This document shows, in pieces, positions 1 through 7,967 of a stretch of DNA of 20,782 nt (position 1 is the first letter of the stretch; each line of letters begins with the position of its first letter). The DNA is taken from positions 23,028 to 43,809 of the forward strand of contig DBRC01000025.1 of the NCBI GenBank assembly GCA_002305505.1, written 5' to 3'. The DNA is from Prevotella sp. UBA1378 (GTDB lineage: Bacteria; Bacteroidota; Bacteroidia; Bacteroidales; Bacteroidaceae). Both the position numbers and the translations under genes were made by a program. The notes beneath the pieces are model-generated. The model made no database searches, was not told where the DNA came from, and saw only the letters and a program-made list of their open reading frames with translations.

Positions 1-16
1 TGGCCAAAAATCAAAA
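1..16. repeat. Partial copy of the palindromic repeat, cut by the window edge
   Basis: The first 16 bases, TGGCCAAAAATCAAAA, are identical to the last 16 bases of the 68-bp palindrome at 20687-20754. A chance 16-base match inside a 20-kb window is very unlikely even for AT-rich sequence. It lies just past the 3' end of the PstS-like gene, as the full copy lies past the 3' end of trpB. I infer that the rest of a second copy lies to the left of the window. Confidence 0.7.
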
Positions 17-47
17 CAGCGTGTATTCTTCGGCACGGGCGGGGGCG

Positions 48-1295
48 TTATAACATTATCTTCCGGCGCACTGCCTGCCCGTTTTCCAAGTCGATATTCA
101 GGATATGCACGCCCGGGGCAAGACCTTTCAAGGATACGCTCTTGCCCGCCGGGCGGGCGTCGTATTCCGTTATCCCGTTCGCGTCGGCCACCGATATACG
201 GCTGATTGCCGCAGCTGCCGTTACGGTTACGGTACCACCCACGGCCGTGACATCCACACCGCCGGCAACATCCGCAGCACGGATAGCTACGGGCTGGATA
301 TCCGTTAACGGCTTATAGCCGCTGACGGATACGATATACTGCCCTTCGAAACTTGTAAGATAATCGAATAGCTTGTAAACCATCGAGTTCTCCTCAGCAT
401 CAGAACGGATAAAGGCGTAGATTTCCGTCAGCAAGGGATAGGTCTCGTCCCTTATCGAAATATAGTCGGGATAAATACCATCTACCGCCATAGCTTTCGT
501 GGATTCAGTCTGTACCGCAACTTTCCAATCGAAAAAAGTAGTAAAAGCGATAGACGGCCCTATATTCCTTATCCAATAGTAAGGAGGCAGATACGATTCT
601 CCCAAGTCGCAAGCCTCCCATCCGGGCAGCGCCTGCCCGGCCATCACAGCCGTTTCAAACTTGCCCTGCAAGGCCGAATGCTTGCTGCGCACCAGCGGAA
701 CAATGGTTTCGTCGGCTCCGCCCACTTCCTTCCAGTTGGTTATCTGCCCGCTGTAGATTTTACGTATTTCGTCCATTGACAAACCCGTCACCGTGTTCCC
801 GGTGTTCGATATAAATATCAGAGCATCTTTCGCAATAGGCTTTTTTAGCAAGGAAACTTTCTTATAGTCTGCATACTCCTGCTCTTCAAGCGATATATCT
901 CTGTCCGTAATGATTATATCGGCAACTCCGTCGATTAGCCCCATGAAGCTGTTGTGCGTTCCGCTGGCATGCATACGGGAGAAAAGCAAGTCGCAATGAT
1001 CTTTCGACATATTTTCATATCTGATGCGAATAGTCTTCCGTCCCTCGATCATAGGCAATCCATGCAACGATTCTATCGCCGTCCCTGCATAAAAATAATC
1101 CACACTCAAGAGCATACTGTATAAAACCGACCGAAATAAGGCCGTAGCGTCAGAACCATCGATTACCGGCAGCTCCGCAGGAACCAGCCATTCTATATTG
1201 TGGAGGGGGTCTATTTCGGCATGAACCGATGCCGGCACGGACAATGCAAACAGTATGGCGAGAAGCGGCCTGCGAATGAATAAACGTTTTTTCAT
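48..1295 (-). CDS. PstS-like phosphate-binding periplasmic protein with extra C-terminal beta domain
   Basis: About 415 residues starting at ATG 1295; a TTG two codons upstream is possible but less likely. A Sec signal peptide (KKRLFIRR, then a hydrophobic stretch, VHA) covers roughly residues 1-27. The body matches the PstS/PBP-like family: a 'SMDEIRKIYSGQITNWKEVGG' region followed by 'VPLVRSKHSALQGKFE', the usual G-ITNWK-vGG and R-S-T-x-F ligand-binding segments. The family binds phosphate, or a similar anion, for ABC uptake or sensing. After about residue 340 comes a roughly 75-residue Val/Thr/Ala-rich tail (VTAVGGTVTV, ISVADANG, LAPGVHILNI, ending RRKIML). It resembles the C-terminal beta-sandwich sorting-like domains of Bacteroidetes exported proteins, which is unusual for PstS. 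No pstCAB genes are visible, but the left neighbour lies outside the window. Function as a phosphate binder is likely; the role of the tail is unknown. Confidence 0.8.
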   Translation of the reverse strand: MKKRLFIRRPLLAILFALSVPASVHAEIDPLHNIEWLVPAELPVIDGSDATALFRSVLYSMLLSVDYFYAGTAIESLHGLPMIEGRKTIRIRYENMSKDHCDLLFSRMHASGTHNSFMGLIDGVADIIITDRDISLEEQEYADYKKVSLLKKPIAKDALIFISNTGNTVTGLSMDEIRKIYSGQITNWKEVGGADETIVPLVRSKHSALQGKFETAVMAGQALPGWEACDLGESYLPPYYWIRNIGPSIAFTTFFDWKVAVQTESTKAMAVDGIYPDYISIRDETYPLLTEIYAFIRSDAEENSMVYKLFDYLTSFEGQYIVSVSGYKPLTDIQPVAIRAADVAGGVDVTAVGGTVTVTAAAAISRISVADANGITEYDARPAGKSVSLKGLAPGVHILNIDLENGQAVRRKIML

Positions 1296-1703
1296 AATCA
1301 AAGTTGTTTTAAGTTAATCTATTATTCATTAAAGTTTCCTGTCCCCAGGAGTCATGGGGTTATAACAGCCTCTATCAATAAAAGCCCGGGGCTTTGTTCT
1401 AAATGCTAAAGTAAGCTATATTAAAGATTAGCTGCTTGGTGGTAAAGATAACTTTTTTTTCGAAACGCCAAATCTTTTTAAGTTAAAAAAAGAATAAACA
1501 CGAAGTTTTTTCAAACAACGCGTACCTAATATCCCAAAAAGTAAAAAGGAACGGCTTGCACGATGATATTATCTCCAAACGGAAAATTGCGCGGACTGAC
1601 ACGGCTTCATTGCTGGACAGCCATGTTAATCCGCGTAATCTGCGCCTGATAGAAATATAGGAAAGAATAATCCCCCTCGACAAACAGCCCGGAACGGCAG
1701 GGC
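1296..1703. other. Gene-free interval: leader of the PstS-like gene and 3' flank of the TonB receptor gene
   Basis: These 408 bases hold no convincing gene. On the minus strand a possible promoter (1443-1472) would give the PstS-like gene a leader of about 140 bases. That leader contains two small GC-rich inverted repeats: 1343-1359 (CCCCA/TGGGG, 7-base loop) and 1381-1395 (AAAGCCC-G-GGGCTTT). The second is followed on the minus strand by TATTG and might act as a weak terminator or attenuator. From 1473 to 1703 I see only AT-rich, low-information sequence. Confidence 0.5.
1443..1472 (-). promoter_or_regulatory. Possible promoter of the PstS-like gene
   Basis: Read on the minus strand, TTTG (1472-1469) is followed after 18 bases by TATCTTTA (1450-1443), one base off the Bacteroidetes -7 consensus TAnnTTTG. 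A start near 1438 would give a leader of about 140 bases. The last-base mismatch keeps confidence modest. Confidence 0.35.
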
Positions 1704-4163
1704 TTACAGCTTCACGCTCACACCGGCGTACCATGTAGCTCCGTATACGGGGGCGTACATGAATGCGGCATCGTCGGTATGCTTTTCGTCTTGGATGTAA
1801 CTGAAGATGTTCTTGCCGCCGGCATACAGGGTAATCAGATTGCCCATTCGCTTGGCTACACGGCAGTTGAAGAGCATGAACGGAGATGTCTTCTTGATTT
1901 TAGAGTCAGCCCCGTTGTCCTCCGAATTATAGTCGATATACATGCTGCCTTGGAACGAGCCGGTAACGGAGAATGTCCATGTGCCGGGGGTATAGTCGAG
2001 GTTAAGGTCGCCCGTCATCGAAGGGAAGCGCGAGATATACCTGCTGTCCTTGGCATATTGCAGGCGCGAGGGATGTGCCGTATTCTCTTCGGTAGAAGGG
2101 TCGGACCAGTCGGCCCGCTCGTGCTTGAACTTGCCTTGGTTGAACGTCCAGCTCAGTCCGGCGGCGAGGTCCTTAAGCAGGTTGCCCTTCGCGCTGAGCT
2201 CCACGCCCTGCACGTAAGCATCGTCTACGTTCACCCACTGGTACGTATAACCCAGCTTCTTCACCTCCTGGCTGGCTGTTTCAAACTGTATCTTGTCTTT
2301 CAAGTCGGTGCGGAACACGTTTACGCTGAACTGGTAATTGCTGCCATAGTAATCGGCCGAGAGATTGTAGCTTACGGAGCGTTCGCCCTTCAGCCCCGAC
2401 GACTTCCATACACGGGGCGAACCGCTGCACAAGTGGAGGTCTTCCGAAAAGCCGTAAGGCGCGCGGAAGCCTGTGCCGAAATTGGCACGGAGCACGAGCG
2501 CCGGGCTCACGTCGTATTTCACCGCCAAGCGCGGGTTGACAGTGGTTTTGCTGAACGACGTCTTGGGGAACGTACCGTCGAACACTTTCTCGCTCGACGT
2601 ATATTCCTCGCCCGAGTCGTGAATGTCGAGACGTACACCGGGAACCACCGTCAGGCGCGGCGTCACGTCCCATTCGTCTTGCACGAAGAAGCCATACTCG
2701 TTGGCATGCTTCTTCCCTACCGAGGTATAGGCCGTTCCGTAGTAAGCGCTTTCGCTGTCGTCGATGCAGTACATGCCCGTTTCGCGCAACTTCGTGAAGT
2801 AGCCCTGCACGCCGGCAAGCAGCCGGTGGCTGGCCAGGGTGGATGTAAAGGTGAGCGACGGGGCGAACGAGTTTTCCTTGGCCATATAGGGACGCATCAG
2901 CTCCACGTCGGGGCTCTGCCCTGTCTCGGGGTCGTCGGTGTCGGTACGGTGCGAATCCTTATAACTCGACAAGAAAGTATCGTTGGTCGCATTGCGCCTG
3001 TGGTACACGTAGGCTGCCGAGAGGTTCAGTTCGGAGCGCGCGCCCACCGGCAGCTTGTACTGCAAGTCGGCCGAGAGACGGTTGGTCTTGATGTTCTCCG
3101 TGCCTTCCGAGAAAGGGTTGAGGTACAGGTCGCCGGTCATCGTACCGCCATAGCGCTGCTCATCCAACGCCTTACCGCGCAGAATCAGCTTGTCGCCCGT
3201 GGCGAACGGGTTGAAGAAATAAAGGTTGAACCCGAGGTTGGTAAGCTGTTCGCTCACGCGGTCGGAAACGCCGTCCTTGTGTTTCACCTCGCTGCGCGTC
3301 ATACCGTCCTGCGTCTCGTCGACAGCATCCATCTCGGTACGCTGCAGAAACACGTTCAGCCCCATCTTGCTGTTACGCATCGAGCCCGAGGCGCTGTAGT
3401 TCTTGTATCCCCAGTTGCCGAACTGCACATCGGCATTGACCGACGGTTCGAAAGAGGGCTCCTTGCTGACGATGTTGATGGCACCCGCCACGGCGCTGCT
3501 GCCGTAAAGGGCCGAACCGGCCCCTTTCACTATCTCCAAGCGGTCGACATCGTTGGTGCCTATCTGCTGCAGGCCGTACACGCCGGCCAACCCCGAGTAA
3601 ACAGGTGCACCGTCTACCAATATCTGGGTATGCTCGGCACCGAGCCCCTGCATGCGCACCATCGAGAAGTTGCATGATTGGCACTGCTGCTCGGCGCGTA
3701 TGCCGGGTATGCCATCTAAGGCATCGAACAGGCTCTGGGCGTTTTTCTTCGTCATGGCCTGCGAGGTAATCACCTCGGTACGGACAGGTACGTCCTTTAT
3801 GAAATGAGCGGTGCGCGTACCCGTCACCACCACCTGGCTGAGGTCGAAGGCGTCTTCTTCCAATTGGAAATACGCTTCCGTGCCCTTATTCCTCGCCATT
3901 GTCACTACAACCTCCTGACTTTTATACCCCACGAGGCTGGCCACTATCGTTTGTTTCCCCACGGGAAGGTCGGGCAGCTTGAAATGCCCACTCTTATCAC
4001 ACTGGGTTACTAACGTTGTTCCTTTCACACGGATGATGGCGCCGGGCAAGTGCTCGCCTGTCTCCTTACTCTTCACATCGCCAAAAAGCATCGCATCAGT
4101 ATTCTGTGCCATGACATGGAATGCACAAAGAATACCAAGCGTCAATAATAAAACTTTCCTCAT
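1704..4163 (-). CDS. TonB-dependent outer-membrane receptor with carboxypeptidase-like N-terminal domain
   Basis: 819 residues from ATG 4163. A signal peptide ends near residue 19 (FHVMA|QN). Residues about 24-100 form a carboxypeptidase-D-regulatory-like beta domain (GDVKSKETGEHLPGAIIRVKGT, then LVGYKSQEV). A TonB-box-like 'DLSQVVVTGTRT' stretch is at 107-118. The plug spans about 117-230 with 'GLGAEHTQILVDGAPVYSG' and 'DRLEIVKGAGSALYGSSAVAGAINIVSK'. The rest is a 22-strand barrel. It has the architecture of BtuB/FepA-type receptors (metal chelate, haem, cobalamin or siderophore) rather than SusC, and no SusD partner is adjacent. The plug carries a Cys pair, C161-x-x-C164 (QCQSCNF), directly before the conserved R-M-Q-G-L-G segment; the ligand cannot be read from sequence. 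It has its own promoter at 4196-4226. Confidence 0.93.
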   Translation of the reverse strand: MRKVLLLTLGILCAFHVMAQNTDAMLFGDVKSKETGEHLPGAIIRVKGTTLVTQCDKSGHFKLPDLPVGKQTIVASLVGYKSQEVVVTMARNKGTEAYFQLEEDAFDLSQVVVTGTRTAHFIKDVPVRTEVITSQAMTKKNAQSLFDALDGIPGIRAEQQCQSCNFSMVRMQGLGAEHTQILVDGAPVYSGLAGVYGLQQIGTNDVDRLEIVKGAGSALYGSSAVAGAINIVSKEPSFEPSVNADVQFGNWGYKNYSASGSMRNSKMGLNVFLQRTEMDAVDETQDGMTRSEVKHKDGVSDRVSEQLTNLGFNLYFFNPFATGDKLILRGKALDEQRYGGTMTGDLYLNPFSEGTENIKTNRLSADLQYKLPVGARSELNLSAAYVYHRRNATNDTFLSSYKDSHRTDTDDPETGQSPDVELMRPYMAKENSFAPSLTFTSTLASHRLLAGVQGYFTKLRETGMYCIDDSESAYYGTAYTSVGKKHANEYGFFVQDEWDVTPRLTVVPGVRLDIHDSGEEYTSSEKVFDGTFPKTSFSKTTVNPRLAVKYDVSPALVLRANFGTGFRAPYGFSEDLHLCSGSPRVWKSSGLKGERSVSYNLSADYYGSNYQFSVNVFRTDLKDKIQFETASQEVKKLGYTYQWVNVDDAYVQGVELSAKGNLLKDLAAGLSWTFNQGKFKHERADWSDPSTEENTAHPSRLQYAKDSRYISRFPSMTGDLNLDYTPGTWTFSVTGSFQGSMYIDYNSEDNGADSKIKKTSPFMLFNCRVAKRMGNLITLYAGGKNIFSYIQDEKHTDDAAFMYAPVYGATWYAGVSVKL

Positions 4164-4195
4164 TAAACTAATTCCTATTAAGTAAAAAACGGCTG

Positions 4196-4226
4196 CAAAG
4201 GTACGGCTTTTAATTCATATACACAA
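4196..4226 (-). promoter_or_regulatory. Promoter of the TonB-dependent receptor at 1704-4163
   Basis: On the minus strand TTG (4226-4224), 20 bases, then TACCTTTG (4203-4196): a full match to the Bacteroidetes -33/-7 pattern. The -7 box lies 32 bases upstream of the ATG at 4163. This separates the receptor from the histidine phosphatase gene upstream. Confidence 0.75.
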
Positions 4227-4270
4227 TACTCAAGAATAATTATTTTCAAGACAAGCAATCTGTTAATCCG

Positions 4271-4783
4271 TTAATCCGCCAGCTCCATCACTCTTACTTC
4301 GGCGTTGTCCATCCGCCCTATCTCGCTCATGGGCAAACGGTGATAAACAGCCTGTATAGCCTTATTGATGATGCCATGCCCCACGGCCAGCACATGCCGG
4401 CCGGGGTAATGCCGGCGGATGTAATCCAGGAAATCCGCTGCACGCCGCCTCAACTGCTCCTGCGTTTCGATGTCGGCAGGCCACGCCTCGCCTTTCAGCG
4501 AGGGAATATAACGGCCGGTGAATGCCCCCCAATCGCGTTCGCGCAGCAACTGCGTAGTAACAACGGGCAGGCCGCGCTGCCGTGCAATGACGGCAGCCGT
4601 GTCCACGGCACGCTTCAGGTCGCTCGCCACCACTGCATCGATTACCGCATCAGCCATCCTGTCGCACAGACGGCGGGCTTGTTCCTGCCCGGCAGCGGTC
4701 AGCTGCCCCTGTGTCTGTCCTTGCATTATCTGGTTGACGTTGTCGACGGTCTCGCCATGGCGCACTAAATACAGCGTTGTCAT
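4271..4783 (-). CDS. Histidine phosphatase family protein (phosphoglycerate-mutase-like)
   Basis: 170 residues starting with MTTLYLVRHGET at ATG 4783; the frame stays open further upstream, but the RHG motif belongs near residue 8, which fixes this start. The catalytic 'LVRHGET' (His9 phospho-acceptor), 'RERDWGAFTGR' (acid region near residues 83-93) and 'AVGHGIINKAI' (second catalytic His) are all present. Members dephosphorylate small phosphorylated metabolites or proteins (GpmB, CobC/alpha-ribazole phosphatase, SixA). The sequence does not show which substrate, and no cobalamin synthesis genes are adjacent. It is divergent from the DUF308 gene, with promoters back to back in the 91 bases between them. 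Confidence 0.9.
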   Translation of the reverse strand: MTTLYLVRHGETVDNVNQIMQGQTQGQLTAAGQEQARRLCDRMADAVIDAVVASDLKRAVDTAAVIARQRGLPVVTTQLLRERDWGAFTGRYIPSLKGEAWPADIETQEQLRRRAADFLDYIRRHYPGRHVLAVGHGIINKAIQAVYHRLPMSEIGRMDNAEVRVMELAD

Positions 4784-4800
4784 TATCGGTAATTTTTGCA

Positions 4801-4808
4801 CAAAAATA
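4801..4808 (-). promoter_or_regulatory. -7 box for the histidine phosphatase gene
   Basis: The minus strand reads TATTTTTG at 4808-4801, matching TAnnTTTG, 17 bases upstream of ATG 4783. No TTG sits at the ideal 19-20 base spacing, so the -33 element is weak. The leader would be about 12 bases. Confidence 0.5.
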
Positions 4809-4817
4809 AGAAAAAGA

Positions 4818-4848
4818 TTGCAATATCGGATGATTTTTCGTATTTTTG
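4818..4848 (+). promoter_or_regulatory. Promoter of the DUF308 membrane protein gene
   Basis: TTG (4818-4820), 20 bases, then TATTTTTG (4841-4848), a full match to the Bacteroidetes pattern. The -7 box is 26 bases upstream of ATG 4875. It lies back to back with an identical -7 octamer on the other strand at 4801-4808. Confidence 0.7.
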
Positions 4849-4874
4849 CAACATATATCTTTAAACACCACATC

Positions 4875-5519
4875 ATGAAAATAGTACAGAGTTCCATCTT
4901 CCGCGCCATCTGCTCAATTGCCGTGGGCGCACTGCTCATAAAATACCCGGACAATACGGTGACGTGGATTACGGTTGCCATCGGCGTGCTATTCCTGCTG
5001 TCGGGCATCATCTCGCTGATTGCCTACTTCAACGCGCGCAAGCATGCCGGCGAATACAGCATCACCGATCAAGAGGGCCGGCCGCTTAACGGAATGCGGC
5101 CTGCATTCCCGATTGTGGGTTTGGGCAGCATGCTGTTAGGCTTGATACTTGCGCTCACCCCCACCGTGTTTATCTCGGCACTGATGTATATCCTCGGCGC
5201 AATGCTCATCCTGGGTGCCATCGGCCAGCTGATGAGCCTTGTCAATGCCCGCCGCTTCGGCGCGATGCCTTTTGTTTTCTGGATTTGCCCGTCGGTCATC
5301 TTGCTGACAGGCCTCTACGTTGTCATCAAGCCGATGGAGACGGCCGGGCTGCCGCTGCTGATTATCGGCTGGTGCTCGCTGCTGTACGGAGCAACTGAAA
5401 TCATCAACACGCTGAAAATATACGGCGCGCGCAAACGCCTCGAAAAGCGGCTGGCGCAACAGCCGCAGGCCATGCCGGGCGGCGGGGCGGCAGAACAGGC
5501 TCAAGGCGCGGCGGAATAA
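4875..5519 (+). CDS. HdeD/DUF308-family integral membrane protein
   Basis: 214 residues from ATG 4875 (MKIVQSSIFRAICSIAVG), chosen because the promoter at 4818-4848 lies just upstream and the upstream part of the frame is antisense to the phosphatase gene. Six hydrophobic segments arranged in pairs: about 8-24, 30-50, 78-98, 101-121, 132-150 and 155-175. Repeated 'GVLFLLSGIISLIAYF' / 'GAMLILGAIGQLMSL' / 'GWCSLLYGATEII' helices are characteristic of DUF308 (HdeD) proteins. A short charged tail rich in Gln, Ala and Gly follows. HdeD is linked to acid resistance in E. coli, but most Bacteroidetes members have no assigned role. It converges on udk with only 25 bases between stop codons and no visible terminator. 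Confidence 0.85.
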   Translation: MKIVQSSIFRAICSIAVGALLIKYPDNTVTWITVAIGVLFLLSGIISLIAYFNARKHAGEYSITDQEGRPLNGMRPAFPIVGLGSMLLGLILALTPTVFISALMYILGAMLILGAIGQLMSLVNARRFGAMPFVFWICPSVILLTGLYVVIKPMETAGLPLLIIGWCSLLYGATEIINTLKIYGARKRLEKRLAQQPQAMPGGGAAEQAQGAAE

Positions 5520-5544
5520 AGGCTGGGAAGAGAGCGCGGGGCAT

Positions 5545-6159
5545 CTACACGTTGGTAACAATGCCCTCGATATAGGTCTTCAAGATATGGATACCCGTTT
5601 TGTTGTCACCGCCCCACGGCACGATTAAGTCGGCAAACTTCTTTGTCGGTTCAATGAACTGGTCATGCATCGGCTTGAGCACTTTCTCGTAACGGTCGAG
5701 CACATTCTCCACCGTGCGCCCCCGTTCCACTACGTCGCGGCGTATATTGCGAATCAGCCGCACATCGCTGTCCGTATCCACGAATATCTTCAAGTCCATC
5801 ATGTCGCGCAGTTTCTTATAATGCAACGTCATGATGCCCTCGATGATGATTACGGGTTTAGGTTCTACGTGCACCGTCTCTTTCAGGCGGTTGCAGGCTA
5901 TATAGGAATAGGTGGGCTGCTCGACGGCTTCGCCGCCCTTCAGTCTCTTGATGTGTTCTGTCAGCAACTTCCAGTCGAAGGCATCCGGATGGTCGAAATT
6001 AATGGCATGCCGCTCTTCCTCGGTCATGGCGGTAGTGTCGTTGTAATACGAGTCGAGCGGCACCACCGATACGCAATGCGGAGGTAAGGCCCTGGCTATC
6101 TTCTTGACGACGGTGGTCTTCCCCGAACCTGTCCCGCCTGCAATTCCAATGATTGTCAT
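5545..6159 (-). CDS. udk: Uridine kinase
   Basis: 204 residues, a usual length for the family. The P-loop 'GGTGSGKTT' is at residues 8-16, followed by 'PLDSYYND' (Asp36, catalytic/nucleoside-binding), 'NFDHPDAFDW', 'QPTYSY' and 'VIIIEGIMTL', all typical of Udk. The enzyme phosphorylates uridine and cytidine to UMP and CMP for pyrimidine salvage in the cytoplasm. A clear AAAAGGAG precedes ATG 6159, unusual among these genes. It is the last gene of a minus-strand operon after the nuclease and the glycosylase, 21 bases downstream of the latter. Position in that operon suggests it may salvage nucleosides released from nucleic acid. Confidence 0.95.
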   Translation of the reverse strand: MTIIGIAGGTGSGKTTVVKKIARALPPHCVSVVPLDSYYNDTTAMTEEERHAINFDHPDAFDWKLLTEHIKRLKGGEAVEQPTYSYIACNRLKETVHVEPKPVIIIEGIMTLHYKKLRDMMDLKIFVDTDSDVRLIRNIRRDVVERGRTVENVLDRYEKVLKPMHDQFIEPTKKFADLIVPWGGDNKTGIHILKTYIEGIVTNV

Positions 6160-6180
6160 TTCTCCTTTTGATTATAATAT

Positions 6181-6762
6181 TCATGTTTTCATCCCGAGCC
6201 AGCGGAACACGACATCGTAGAACTCGGCCTTACGCTCTGCAGGCATCGGATAAGCACGCGACGAACTGGGCATACGGTAGAGGCGCAGAGAACGGCCTTC
6301 GAACTCGAAAGCCGTATATCCGCCTACCTTAGGCACGGCAATGCCATAATGCCGGCAAAAGACATCGGTAGCCAGCTGCCCTGCGGAAACCACTGCCCTG
6401 CACAGCTCCAGCTGGCGCAGCATACCGTCCAAGTCGCTCTGTTCCACAATCTCCAAATCTTTATCGCTCGCGGTGTTCTTTGTACGGCGGATGCGGAGGG
6501 CTGTATCGAACAAGGCCACCCCCTTCTCTTTCAGGAAGGGTATAATACGGCCGCGGTCGAACCGTTTTTCCTTTTCTATGAGGAAGTGTGTCTTGTCGCC
6601 GAAGAAGCTTATGCCGAAAATACGCCACATATCATTCTGATAGTTGGGGTAATAAAAGTCCATGCACCAACGTTTCGGGGCCGGCGGGAATGTGCCAAGC
6701 ATCAACAGCAGCGCATCTTCGGGGAGGAACGGCCGGAACGGATGGGTCTCTATCTCGGGCAT
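6181..6762 (-). CDS. Uracil-DNA glycosylase family protein (mismatch-type)
   Basis: 193 residues. An N-terminal 'LLLMLGTFPPAPKRWCMDFYYPNYQNDMW' region corresponds to the water-activating loop of the UDG superfamily, with the aromatic uracil pocket following. The C-terminal 'LYRMPSSSRAYPMP' corresponds to the leucine/intercalation loop (the PSPS-type motif of Mug/SMUG-like enzymes). The superfamily removes uracil or other damaged bases from DNA in the cytoplasm. Overall divergence from classical Ung means the exact lesion is unknown. It starts 4 bases after the stop codon of the secreted nuclease gene and is followed 21 bases later by udk, so co-transcription is nearly certain. Confidence 0.8.
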   Translation of the reverse strand: MPEIETHPFRPFLPEDALLLMLGTFPPAPKRWCMDFYYPNYQNDMWRIFGISFFGDKTHFLIEKEKRFDRGRIIPFLKEKGVALFDTALRIRRTKNTASDKDLEIVEQSDLDGMLRQLELCRAVVSAGQLATDVFCRHYGIAVPKVGGYTAFEFEGRSLRLYRMPSSSRAYPMPAERKAEFYDVVFRWLGMKT

Positions 6763-6766
6763 CGGC

Positions 6767-7819
6767 TCACTTCACTTCTTTTGCCAGATAAACCACTACA
6801 GGCAAGTGGTCGCTGTAACCGTCCAACCACGAACCGCCGGCATGGGTGCGCTTGGGGTTGCCCTTATACTTGCCTTCCTGCTGGAACAGGTAGTTGCGGC
6901 GGAATATCTGGTGCTTGACATACTTCAGCGACGAATAGTCTTTCTGCCCGTCGCGGTTGAGAAGCGACGGCGACAGCAGTATCTGGTCGAAGAGATTCCA
7001 AGCGCCGTTGTACATCAGGGTTCCGGTTCCGCCGGCCAGCACGTTCCACCATGGGTTGTACATGTCGCCGTCGCCCACATCCTTGATTTCCCGCTTTCCG
7101 CCCAGTTCCACAGCCATCGAACGGTCCATGGGGTCGTCGTTCATGTCGCCCATCACAAGCACTTTCATTCCCGGGTCGGCCTTTATCAGCGAATCCTTCA
7201 CCATCTTTATCTGCCTGGCTCCCAGTTCGCGGTAGTATGGACCGGCGAAACGGCTCGGCAGGTGGTTCACGATGACGGCCACGCGGTCGCCGCCCATCAT
7301 CCCGCTCACCGTAAGGAAACCACGGGTGGCGCGGGCGCTGTCTTTCTCAAGCTCATATACGTAAGGTACAAGGCGCGTATCGTGCACGGTAAACAATGCC
7401 GGATTGTATAACAGCGCGCAGTCTACGCCGCGGGCATCGGGGCCTTCGATGTGCGCGAACTGATAGCCGCGGGCTTTCAGCGGCTCCTGATTACAAAGGT
7501 CGGCCAGGCATTTGGCATTCTCTACCTCGCTCACCCCTATCATTGCACAGCCGACCGACTGGGGCAGGATGTCGGTTCCCATCTCGCCAAGCACCTGGGC
7601 CATGTTGCGCAGCTTATGCGCATACTTCAGGCCGTTCCAGCGGTACGACCCGGACGGCAAGAACTCATAATCGTTCTTCCCGGAATCATGGCAGGTGTCA
7701 AAAAGATTCTCCAAGTTATAAAAACCCACTGCATAAGCAGCCAACTTCTTTTCCTGTGCCCATGCACACGACGCTCCGAGCAGGAGCATCAAGATTAAAA
7801 TCGAAAAATATTTTTTCAT
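6767..7819 (-). CDS. Secreted endonuclease/exonuclease/phosphatase (DNase I-like fold) protein
   Basis: 350 residues from ATG 7819. A signal peptide of about 21 residues ends ASCAWA|QE; there is a Cys at 18, but AWA|Q fits signal peptidase I better. The full EEP catalytic set is visible: FYNLENLF (Asn35), SEVEN (metal-binding Glu98), NHLPSR (Asn185, His186), GDMNDDP (Asp225, Asn227) and YSDHLPV (Asp337, catalytic His338). Family members cleave phosphodiester or phosphomonoester bonds in nucleic acids, inositol phosphates or sphingomyelin. In Bacteroidetes this exported form is usually called a nuclease, but the substrate is not proven by sequence. It is first in the operon with the glycosylase and udk, and divergent from the TonB receptor at 7968. 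Confidence 0.9.
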   Translation of the reverse strand: MKKYFSILILMLLLGASCAWAQEKKLAAYAVGFYNLENLFDTCHDSGKNDYEFLPSGSYRWNGLKYAHKLRNMAQVLGEMGTDILPQSVGCAMIGVSEVENAKCLADLCNQEPLKARGYQFAHIEGPDARGVDCALLYNPALFTVHDTRLVPYVYELEKDSARATRGFLTVSGMMGGDRVAVIVNHLPSRFAGPYYRELGARQIKMVKDSLIKADPGMKVLVMGDMNDDPMDRSMAVELGGKREIKDVGDGDMYNPWWNVLAGGTGTLMYNGAWNLFDQILLSPSLLNRDGQKDYSSLKYVKHQIFRRNYLFQQEGKYKGNPKRTHAGGSWLDGYSDHLPVVVYLAKEVK

Positions 7820-7923
7820 ATCGATTCATATTTATGATGCAAATATCGGTAATAAAAATGATAAAATCGCATATTTAACGAAAAAATAATAGAAAATCCT
7901 TCGATTATTCAGATTTAATTTCG

Positions 7924-7931
7924 TTACTTTG
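7924..7931 (+). promoter_or_regulatory. Probable -7 box of the receptor-lipoprotein operon
   Basis: TTACTTTG followed by CAAC, one base off TAnnTTTG, 36 bases upstream of ATG 7968. A possible -33 (TTCG, 7900-7903) lies 20 bases upstream. On the other strand the nuclease gene has only a weak GATATTTG near 7840-7847. The whole divergent interval (7820-7967) is very AT-rich. Confidence 0.45.
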
Positions 7932-7967
7932 CAACTAAATAGTTAAATCATTAATAATAATTAAAGT

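Noticed and set aside
1483..1734. An 83-codon minus-strand frame in the gap after the TonB receptor gene
   Set aside because: It overlaps the end of the receptor gene in another frame, has no domain or promoter, and its composition looks random.
1779..3677. A 632-codon open frame on the plus strand
   Set aside because: It is fully antisense to the TonB receptor gene, whose protein matches known domains throughout. The plus-strand translation has Arg/His/Val-rich low-similarity character typical of a shadow frame in GC-rich coding DNA.
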